Positions 20,870 to 32,800 of a DNA stretch of 64,000 nt are shown here, in pieces. The stretch is from Branchiostoma floridae (taxonomy: Eukaryota > Chordata > Leptocardii > Amphioxiformes > Branchiostomatidae): assembly GCF_000003815.2 (NCBI RefSeq), contig NC_049989.1:8336251-8400250 (forward strand), read 5' to 3'. The position numbers and the translations under genes are program-made. Position 1 is the stretch's first letter; every line of letters begins with the position of its first letter. The notes beneath the pieces were generated by a model, which worked only from the letters and a program-made list of their open reading frames with translations, searched no databases and was not told where the DNA came from.

Positions 20870-23800
20870 AATGCTGCTTTTTCTTGAACATCTTGTCCTA
20901 TCTGTTGACTTTTTGGACTTTTTGAGTTATACGGAACAGGTAGAGTCTAAGCTTTCCCGTTTTGTTCAAAATTTGTTCAATTCATCAATCAAGTCCTTAA
21001 TATAAGTCGTTTACCAATATAGAATCATAGTCTCATTAATTATGCAAATTAGGTCTTTATTCACCTACTTTCAACGTTCTTCTCTTTCTCCATTTCATGT
21101 TTATAAAAAGGAATTCTTATCATGGAAAAGAGAGGGGTTTTTTTTTAAATCCCAACATTAATTATTATGTAAATTAGATTCTGATTTGCAAATTTACCTT
21201 CTGTTCATATCAAGCATTACGGTATCTGCAAACCAAAAATCACGACCATCCATTATTCTCTTTCAAAGTCTGACAATAAACCTGCTTCTATCAAGACCTG
21301 CCCACATACCAAATATCAAGACGATCCACATAGGCCTGATAAAGTCATACTGTCCATCCACAAAAACACAAGAAAACATAATCTTCTAGCGAAAGTAACA
21401 AGGGATGTCATGTCGACGGAAGATACGTGGTTTTAAACTTCAATACTTTCAAAATACAGTCATTTAAAAGCACCGTCCGTCGACTTGATAGCTCTATATA
21501 CCATATTTCTAAATACAACGGATATATGTTACCGCGCGGATAAAGGCGAACTAGCATTTCACATATCCCTGTTCTAACTACAGCAGCCGGTTAAAGAAAC
21601 AACAACGGTACCACCGTCAAAATTACCCGAGTCCGAACCTACACAAAGTCCAAACATTGAGGGTACACCACTCTAGGTAGAAGAAGGAAGTACGTCATAT
21701 ATATTTAAAATCCTTTAGACCACTTAAAGATAATTTTTTTATTATTGTGCGAATGCATAAATACGTCATCAAAAGCTTTTAAACATAAAATCACTGAGGA
21801 ACAGCGTAGAGGCTAAGATGACTCTAAAACCCTCCGGCTGAACACACTAACAGCGACCATAGTTCAAGAAGAGTTCAACGACCCTTGCCTTCGGCTTCGC
21901 CAAGTAAGCATTAAAAACCAGAGGAAACAAAAATCACGCGTTGTCATTATTTCCGTTCATTGTGGTTTTGGTCATCAAAATTAGACTCCATGTAAGGTTT
22001 TGCAATAGGCCTGTCATTTGTATATTCAAACAGCTAATGAACCAATAAGAGAATTAGTTTAATAAAATCCAATTGGAAGATTCAAAATGGCGACTTCACG
22101 CGGGGGGAAGCAGACTAATTTGGTAAGGAAGCAACAAAGCCGTCCAATAAGGCACGACCAACGTCCATTTGACGTAATTCGGAATTTCCTCTCCATGGCA
22201 ACAACACCAAAATAGCATTAAGTCATGAGACTTGGATGTTTTTTGTCATTTCTAGATCAGTAAACTAAAACATTTGAGAGAGAAAGGCCACAGGGGAAGC
22301 GGCAAAGAATCTTCCTTGGACAGAAAGAATAAGGACGACATGACCGAAAACGTTAATATGGAGGTTCGGGAGGCAAAACTGACGGGGAATTTTCAAGTTA
22401 AAGACGGAAAACCCGTCGAAGTTGCGGCAAAAGTGGTGACGAAACCGCCATTACCGGAAAATGAGAGTAAAGGGAGTTCGATTGCGTCGGTAGAGGCGGG
22501 TCCATCCTGTGAAGACAACGACTTGGAGAGGCTTTATCAAAGTCGGAAGACAGCAGGTATGGTGCTTTTTTTTTACCGTATACCAACACCTTATTATTGT
22601 AATTGATATACACAATTGATGATTGTCTAGGGCGCGGTCACATATGTCGCACGATCGTCGTACGATTTTGACAGGATTTCAAGCAGGCTGTGACAGAACA
22701 AACAAGCTACAACTAAGAAAAGCCTTTTTTTGTTGCAAGAGAGCTGAACTTTGCAGGACATATATGCATGGCTGTAGCCGGCGTTGGACGGCGTATATGA
22801 CTGGGCCCTTAAAGATTTGTTTGGGGCACTCACAATACATTTTGTACTTCGCGTCGCCATTACAGGTGTATATTTTCAACTGCGGGGTATTATGCCTTTC
22901 ATGCAGTACTGGATAAGAAATACAGGTTTTGTAAACTTTTATCCGCAGTGTGACCTACTACTAGTATGTCCGTTATCTCTAAAGGCATGTTTTTTATGGA
23001 TATCAGTTTGACTGACTGTGGTTTCAAAATTTTGCAATTATTTAGAAAAATATTGCAACGTCCGTTCATTTGATATTCCTGAATACCCAGTATTTAAAAA
23101 CAGTGGGTACGGATGGGGGGGGGGCGGTGCATCAACGTCATAAACAGCAAAATGAAAACAAAAACAAAATGAAAAACAAACAAAAAGTAGAAAAATTATC
23201 TTGCAAAAGTTTCTTTTGGTTGACAGCCTAGTATGTAATATTAGCAAAAACTTGAAAGTCAGCTTTGTTTGCGGTATTTGCAAGTTGACCACGCTCAATC
23301 TCATTACATAGAGATACAATAGACTAATTATGTGACGTCATTGCGTCGTACAGCCGTGTTTAGATGTTGTCTATTTCTTCGTTACCCGACCACAAGCGAC
23401 GATTCCCGATCACGTCCGAGCATTAGTCCGAACAGAGGCTCAGAGTAGATAACACATTACTATTTTAGTTCAAAAACGTTTTTCAGTCAAAAACCGTGTT
23501 AGATACTTTTACTTAATGATATCAAATTATTTCATCAGTACAATTTAGTCCGTCTTACTGATGAATTAATGAGATAGAGGGGTGCTATCAGACCTTTTCA
23601 CTAATAGACAAAATCTTTTTCCTCTTACTAGTGAATAGATGTAAGTAAGTCAACATGTAATATAATATTTTACCTAAATGTGATATAGGGGTGCAATAAC
23701 ATTTTTCACTAATTGACAAAAGTTTTTTCTTTTTACTAGTGAATTATGTTGTAGAGCGGTGCTATCAGATTTTTTTCACAAAGATGCATTTTTTCTCTTA

Positions 23801-26800
23801 CTATTGAATTAATGTAATAGAGGGGTGCTATCCTATTTTTTTAACTAATAGACAAAATCTGTTTTCTCTTACTAGTGAAACTGTGTGATAGAGAGGTGTT
23901 ATCAGATTTTTTCTCTCATAGACGAAATGGTTTTCTCTTAGTGAATTAATACAATGGGAGGGTGCTATCACATTTTTCACTAATAGACAATACCTTTTTC
24001 TTGTAATAGAGGGGTGATATCAAATTTTTCACTAACATACGACATCTTTTTCTTCTTTCAAGCAAATTAATGTGATAGAGGGGTGATATTATATTTTTCA
24101 ATGATAAACGCTATCTTTTTCTCATAATTAGTGAATTAATGTAATAGAGGGGTGCAATCACATTTTTCACTAATGGACGAAATCTTTGTCCTTTTATTAG
24201 CAAATTAATGTGTTAGAGGGGTGCTTTCAGATTTCTAACTTTTAGACACTAGAGGGGTACTAACATATTTTTCTCAAATAGACAAAAATATTTTCCCTCT
24301 TACTAGTGAATTGATGTGGTAGAGTGGTGCAATCACATTTTTTTCACTAATAGAATATTCTACCTAAAATTAACGAATTTTTTTCCCCTCTTGCGAATTA
24401 ATGTGATAGAGAGTGCTATCAAATTTATCCCCTAATGGATAAAATACATTCCCTCTTACTAAAGAAGAAATGTGATAAAGGGGTGCTATCACATTTGTCA
24501 CTAATAGACAAAATCTTTTCCCTCTTACTAGTGAATTGATTTGATATAGGGGTGCCATTTGATTTTTCTACTAATAAACAAAATATTTCTAATTAACTTT
24601 TACTATTGGATTCATGTCATAGAGGACTGCTATCACATTTTTTTACTAAAAGATTAATCTTTTTTTTCTTACATGTTAATTAATGTGCTACAGGGCTGCT
24701 GTCATCTTTTTTCACTAATTGACATTATATTTTTCCTACTACTAGTGAATTAATGTGATAGAGGTGTTCTATCAGATTTTATGACTAACAGACATGATTC
24801 TTTACCTTTTACAAGCGAATCAATGTAGCGGAGGTGTGGAATCACATTTTTTTCATTGATTGAAAACATATTTTCCTCTTACTAGTAAATTAATACAATA
24901 GAGGGTGCTATCAGATTTTTCTTATTGACAAAATAAATTTCCTCCTACAAGGAAATTGATGTGATAGCGGTGCTATTATATCATGTTCACGTTTTTCCTC
25001 TTTCTTGTGAGTTGATTTGATAGAGGCGTGCTATCATTTGTTTCACTAAAAGACAGAATCTTATACCTTTCAGTGGTCAAATAATGTGAAAGAGGGGTGC
25101 TATCATATTTTTTCACAAATAGACAAGTCTTTTACCTCTTATTAGTGCGGAAATGTGGCAGAGAGATGCTGTCACGCACATTTTTTTGCTAATAGACAAC
25201 ATTTACTTGCGAAATAATGAGATAGAGGGGTGCTAGTGTGTTTTAGTTTCTAATACTAATAGACAAAATCCCCTTCCTCTTACTAGTGAATTAATGTTAT
25301 AGGGGGTGCTACCAGATGTTTTTACTAGTAGACACAATCTTTCACCTCTTACACTCGAAACAATGTGGCAGAGGTGTGCTATTATATTTTTAATGTAGTA
25401 CACACAATTATCTTTTACTAATGCATGAATGGGATAGATTGGTGATATTACATATTTTTCACTAATATACTGTGATACAGTAGAAGCCGCTTAATTGCCT
25501 ATTTGACAGTGAATTTCTTTTTCCTCATACTAGCGATTTAATATGATAGAGGAGTGCTATCAGATTTTGTTTACTAATAGACAACATCTTTTTCTTCTTA
25601 CTGGCAAATCTTACTAGAGAATTAGTGATAGAGGATGATATTACATGGTTTCAATAATTATTATAATAGACAAAATCTTTTTCATCTAATGTGTAAATCA
25701 AAGTGATAGTAGGGTGCTATAACATTAATTCACTAATATACAAAGTATTTTCCTCTAATTTGGGAATTAATGTGATAGAGGGGTGCTATCAAATTTTGTC
25801 ACTAATAAACACGATCCTTTTCCTCTTACTAGTGAGTTAATGTGATAGAGGGGTTGTATCACATTTTTTGCAATAAAAGGCACAATCGTTTAACTGTTAC
25901 TAGAGAATTAACATGATAGAGGGTGCTATCATATTTTTTCACAAATAGACAAAATCTTTGCTCTGTAACTAGTGGATCAATGTGATAGAGCCTATATATT
26001 AGGGTGGTGCTATCGCACTTGCTAGAGAATTAACATGATAGAGGGTGCTATCGCATGTTTTTCACAAATAGATAAAATCTTTGCTCTGTAACTAGTGGAT
26101 CAATGTGATAGAGCCTATATATTAGGGTGGTGCTATCATTTTTTTTCACTATTAGACGACCCCAGCAAAATGTGCAGTTTTGACACCCACCTCTAAACGC
26201 AGGTGTTCTACATAGACATGGTTCTTAATGATTATGTGGATGTGTTGTCTAGGTGGTCCTTGTGTAGCACAGGTTTGAGTATACATCAATGACCATTTGA
26301 GTACACATCAATGACCATTTTGTCATATGACGAGGTGGTCACCTGTACAGGTTTGAATGTATATCAATGACCAGATTATCCTTATGTAGAGATGGTTACC
26401 TGTACAGGTTTGATTGTACATAAAGTACAAATGGTCGTTATGTAGAAGTGCAAGTGGTCACTTGTACACGTTTATGACTTTATATCAATGACCAGATGGT
26501 CCTTATGTAGAGGTGGTCACTTGTGTAGGTTTGACTGTATATCAATGACCAGGTAGTCATCATGTAGAGATGGTCACTAGTACAGGTTTGGCTACTAGTA
26601 AGTATAACGACAGATCTGAATGTACAGGTTTGAATGTATATCAATGTCCAGTTGGTCATAATGTAGGGGTGGTCACTTGTACAGTATTTTACTGTATATC
26701 AATGACCAGGTAGTCATCATGTAGAGATGGTCACTAGTACAGGTTTGGCTACTAGTAAGTATAACGACAGATCTGAATGTACAGGTTTGAATGTATATCA

Positions 26801-29800
26801 ATGTCCAGTTGGTCATAATGTAGAGGTGGTCACTTGTACCTGTTTATGACTTTACATCAATGACAAGATGGTCCTTATGTAGATGTGGTCACTTGTACAG
26901 TATTTGACTGTATATCAATGATTAGGTGGTCATCATGTAGAGATGGTCACTAGTACAGGTTTGGCTACTAGTAAGTATAACGACAGATCTGAATGTACAG
27001 GTTTGAATGTATATCAATGTCCAGTTGGTCATAATGTAGAGGTGATCACTTGTACAAGCTTGACTGCATATCAATCACTGCATATCGATCGATGGTCCTT
27101 ATAATAGAGGTGGTCATTTGTACAGGTTTGACTGTATATCAATGACCAGGTGGTAATTATGTCGAGAAGGTCACTAGTACAGGTTTGGCTACTAGTAAGT
27201 ATAACGACGGATCTGAATGTACAGGTTTGAATGTATATCAATGTCCAGGTGGTCACTATGATGAGATGGTCACTTGAGTACGGCTCACTGTAGGTCAACG
27301 CCCAAGATCAAAGACCATGTGGTCATCATGTAGAGATGGTCACTGATACAGGTTTGACTATATATCAAAGTCCAGATTGTCTTGATGTATATTTGCCTGC
27401 AGGTACATTTCTATAGCATTCGCTTTTAACCTGGACCAAATCTCCCTTGTTCGTGGTTTTGTCCCCTATCCTTATTCATCTGCTTTATCAGTTATCGATA
27501 GGCGGCGCTTTTACAGCAGCCCCACCTTACTTTAGCTCCTGCACTTCTTAGACCCAAAAAGTGTGTTCCTAGTGCAGAAAGTTACCATCGAGGGGGAATC
27601 TACAAGGAGAAACGAGTAGTTAGGGGTTTTCCAACTTTTGACTTTCCCTTTGAAGCGTTTTCGCCTTAATTGACGGAGATTTTCGACATGATCCTGGAGT
27701 GACGCCGACCGTGGGGAGGGAAGATACTACAAGACAAAGGAATTCCCCATATTCCACCCTGCTAGGCAGCGTCCTAAGGAGCGTTGTCCTTGGATACCAG
27801 AGTACATCATCCTGACCATGGCAAGTTTGAACAATCTCCATACGCTTTAACGTATAAGTCATGTTTGGATCGGGAAAATCGGACAAACCAGCAACGTTTT
27901 ACCTGTTTGTTTGTGTATGCTGCGTGGCGGGGTTACTCCAGGTCACACCGAACATAATGTCTTTAAAGCAGCTGGTCTACTCGTCGACAACTCTTCGAGC
28001 CCTGCGATCATACAGTAAACTTACACATGCAGTAAAACGTTCTCTCATCGACTGTGGTATCAAAAGAGTTTTCCATGCGAGAGGATGTCGAGGGGGAAGA
28101 AACTTGGCTCGTCAGATCACCACCCGAGTCACGAACCGAATTAACCCCGTTAACAACAACAATGACACATGGCGAAGGACACGCAATCGGGTTATCTGTG
28201 AAGTAAAGCCCAAGAAAGACACAACTCATGTCACACAAGCTACAACTCCCTCTGTATGCCTGTGCAACCCCAGATCTCTCGTCAACAAGCTGGACGAGTA
28301 CCAAAGCTTCCTGTCAGACCACCGTGTGGATATTGGTGTAGTGGCTGAATCATGGTTCTCCCCAACCATCCCTGAGTCCTGTCTTTTTATTGAAGGGTAT
28401 ACACTCTTCTCCAAGTGCCGTACAACAAGAAGAGGCGGAGGGGTGGCCGTGTACGTAAGGGATTCCATACCTGCTGGACTGGTACCAGATATTACTGTTC
28501 CTCCTGAGCTAGAGTGTATATGGGTGTCAGTAAGACCGAGACGTCTGCCCAGAGGGGTGTCACAAGTTGTCGTGGGCGCCGTCTACAACCCGCCATCCTC
28601 ACCTCACCAGGAACTGCTACTAGAACACCTCGTCTCTGTCACAGATGACATACGAACACGTAACCCTGATGCCGGAATAATTCTGTTGGGAGACTTCAAC
28701 CACCTGGATATAGGTCAACTCTGCAACGGAAACAACCTATCTCAGGTCGTGAAAGAACCAACGAGAGGACAGGCTATGTTAGACCTGATTATCACCAATC
28801 TAGAGAAACACTACAAAATTCCCCAAGTATGCAGCCCTTTGGGTTTGAGTGATCACAGCACGGTTTTGTGGGAACCGCAAATAACAAGGAAAGAGAACTT
28901 TACCAAGTGCAAGACAGTGAGACCTATCCGCGACTCTGACCGCCGAGTCTTTGGCCAATGGATATGTTCTCAATCCTGGGATGAAGTGTACACATCCCCT
29001 ACCTGTGCCAGCAAAGCCGCGACGTTCTACACAACAATGGAAGATGCTATAAACAAGTTCTTCCCAACCAAGCAGGTGACAATGCACAACAATGACAAGC
29101 CGTGGTTAAAACCAGAGATCAAGGACATGATTCGTCGACGACAGAAGGCATTCTCAGAAAACAAGACTGCCTTGTGGAAATACCTGCGTAACAAGGTGAA
29201 CAGAGAAGTAAAAAAGGCGCGTAAGTCTTTCTACCGGGACAGGATACAAAACCTTAAGGTAGACAGTCCGGCGGATTGGTACAGAGAGATCAAGACCATC
29301 CTAAATATACAGCAGTCAGAGCTCTCACTCAACATCCCCGGTCACGACGAAGCAGACAACACTTTCATCGCAAACCACATCAACAAGAAGTTTGCAGAGG
29401 TGGCACAGGGAAGACCGCCCCTGGATCCTGAACAGTTACCAGCATACAGGCCCGTCAAGTCACCCCCACCTGAGGTCAACGTGTGGGATACCTACAACCG
29501 TCTGCGCAAACTGAAGGCCGGCAAGGCGTCAGGGCCAGACCAGTTGAGTGCTAGAATCCTGAAGGAATTTGCATGTGAAATAAGTGGTCCGGTCACGGAC
29601 ATTATGAATGCTTCTTTCAAGGAAGGCTACGTCCCACAGGTATGGAAAGACGCCACAGTAGTGCCCTTACCCAAGTCACAACCTCCATCAGTCGACAAAC
29701 TCAGACCAGTCTCTCTCACATCTCAACTCGCCAAGGTCACCGAGTCCTTCGTTTCGAACTGGATTATGGAGGACATTAGTGCGTCACTGGACCAGCAGCA

Positions 29801-32800
29801 GTTTGGTTGCCTGAGAGGCCGCTCTACAACACTGTATCTGGTCAGTTTGATAGACTTCCTCTGTAGGGAATCTGAAAAGGCCAAGAACATTTGCACAATG
29901 GTTATGACAGACTTTTCGAAAGCCTTTGATAGAATAGACCACACTGTAGCCATCCAGAAGCTGTTACGACTCGGAGTACGGGGGGAACTAATCCCGTGGG
30001 TCTGCGACTTTCTAACCCAGCGGCGGCAAAGAGTTCGCTATGGAGGCCAACTCTCTGACTGGGAGGTACTGACCTGTTCAGTGCCACAAGGGACGCTCCT
30101 AGGTCCGTTAATTTTTCTAGTGGTGTTTGATGACGCTATGAGGGACGCACTGATTAATCAGTGGAAATATGTTGATGACCTGTCCATGGCAGAATCGCGC
30201 CACTACCTTGAACCATCATCAATGCAGAATGAACTGGACGGTTTCACTGACTGGTCTCGCAATAACCACATGCTACTTAACCCAGATAAATGTCAAGTCA
30301 TCACTTTCTGCTTTATGAAATGTCCACCCCCGCCGCCAGTACTCACCATTAATGGATTACCCCTCGAGGTTGTGCCAATCACGCTTCTGTTGGGGGTGTG
30401 GCTTCAGAAAGACTTGAAATGGGAGACGCAGGTCACCAGAATGATAGGGAAAGCTAACGGTCGGCTATTCTTCTTGCGGAAGCTTAAACATTTCAACCTA
30501 CCCACTCAGGACCTTGTCACCATTTTCACATCGTTTGTGCGACCAGTTCTGGAGTATTGCGCGCCAGTTTGGCATCCGGGCCTCACCTGTGCACAGTCGG
30601 ACAGGCTTGAAGCAGTACAGCGGAGAGCTGTTCGGACAATACTTGGCAGGCGCTTCACTAACTACGAACAAGCCAGGATGAACTTAAACATTCCACTGCT
30701 GTCGGACCGCAGGCGAGAGCTGTGTTTTAAGTTCGGAACGTACTTGGAAAGACACAGACCGTCATTGCTGCCACCGAAGGGATCGGACTATCACAACAGA
30801 TCAACCAGAAACTGTGACAAATACCGACATGTCAAATGTAGGACAGACAGACTAAGAAACTCGCCGATCCCCTACGTTGTGCGCCTTTTGAATGCCTAAT
30901 GACCTTATCTCTAAGGATATGTGTTGTGTATTAAATCTCTAAGGATATCTGTTGTGTCTAAAAGTGTTGATACACGCACTTAATTTGATTTTATCAATGT
31001 CAGAATTTTAATTGTTATTTAAATGTTGTTAATCGATATAATTGATGATACAGATGTTTTAATTTTCTAGAATAAGCTCTGGCTGGACAAGAATTATTTG
31101 TATGATATCCGCAATTCAGCCAAACAGGCTGCGAGTGATTTCTTTTACCAATAAACCATTCATCATCATCATCATCATCAGGTGCCTGGGAGTCGATATC
31201 GACCACCGTCCCAGTATAGGACCATGATGAATACTCAATAAATTGTATCATTACATAGATTAGCCGGTTCGTTTGGTCTGTCTGTGCCAACAGTGGAATG
31301 AAGTGCGTAGTTCACGATGTTGAGGAACAATAGAATGAGACTCTGACGTTAGCTTTACGTTATATTTGCAGATCAGAAAGAATCGGTTACAATGGTCCAC
31401 CAGGCGGTGAGCTGGCTTCAGACGGAACAGTGGTGGAGTGGATGATACTAGGCTGGGTCCTAGGTATGTATATATATATATATATATATGAACTGCCGAT
31501 ATGACTCCATTTTGTTTCAGACGTGCATGTCAAAACCCAGCAGACTTGACAAAATTAGTATACATAATACAATTGCTGAAGATTTTGGCTAATTTGATCG
31601 AAATTCCACCAGTATACGTAAGCTCTCACACATCCCTGCACACACATCTGCATTGCATGTGTAGCAAATGTAAAAGGGACGGGACCGCTACCAACTACCA
31701 ACCACGTGTTCTGAGCTATCGGTCCTCATCGATCCTAAAGAATACAAAGTATAGTCGATAATTTCAGTTGCAGTCCAATCTTTATGCTAAAAATGATTCA
31801 CCTTTTATAAAGATACGCATGCTCTGGATGTCTCTCGTTATGTAGGTATGCTGTTGGAAGAGACGAGGCTGATCTGGAAGATGGGTGCCCGGACCTACCT
31901 ATCCGACGCAGTAGGGAAGGACTCGTGGTTCATCATTCTCATCTACTTGGCAGCCTTCGCCATGCGCGTAGCTGCGTATATCACCGTGAGTGAATGTCGA
32001 AGGCATTACCTTATCTCTGTAGAGCCTGTGATGCCTGAAAAGACATTTGTTATGACACGTCTTGGAAGCAACTTTTTCTATTGCACTCTCTATGGCAAAC
32101 GTACAACGCCAACAACATTCTACTATATCTTTTATGCAAGTAAAATTTCGATATGGAGCAAACCCTGACGTTTAACGTTATAGATAATCGATAAAAAAAT
32201 ATATGTCTAATATGTAACGTCCTTGTATTGTCAGCATGGTGGTCCCCAGGAGGTCTTTCGCTTCGAATGGGACCCATACGACACGACCCTCATCGCCGAG
32301 GCTCTGACATCAGTCGGCGGCGTCTTCGCCTTCCTCCGTCTGCTTAACCTCCTCACCATCGACCGGCTCCTCGGCCCGATGGCGCTGTCCATGAGAAGCA
32401 TGATCAAGGACATCGTCAAGTTCTTGGTTATCTTTGCCATCATCGTCGTCGCCTTTTCTTCGGGACTGAACGAGTTGTACGGCTTCTACGGCGGTGCCGT
32501 CAACCAAATGTGTGGACAGAGTGATAATGCCACCTCTCCTTTGGTATATACCACCTGCGAGGTTGAAAACGCCTTCGGCAAGTACGTAGTGTGCTAAAGC
32601 ATACCATATACTGTTGATAAACCTAAAATGCAACGTGATCTTCTGAGGAATCATCTTGATGTTGATGAATAATCAAGTGCACATCCAAACCTAACTCCCG
32701 CGGAATGTAGGTTCTTTGCAAACAACCACTTTCCGGCTAACATTCCAGCAGTCTTTCCGTAGCCTTCCTCAGGGCAATTGTGAGTGGTTCCACTGACCAC

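Noticed and set aside
23540-27390. Regularly spaced repeats considered as a CRISPR-like array
   Set aside because: The genome is eukaryotic, the units are directly contiguous and diverged, and there are no unique spacers. They are minisatellites.
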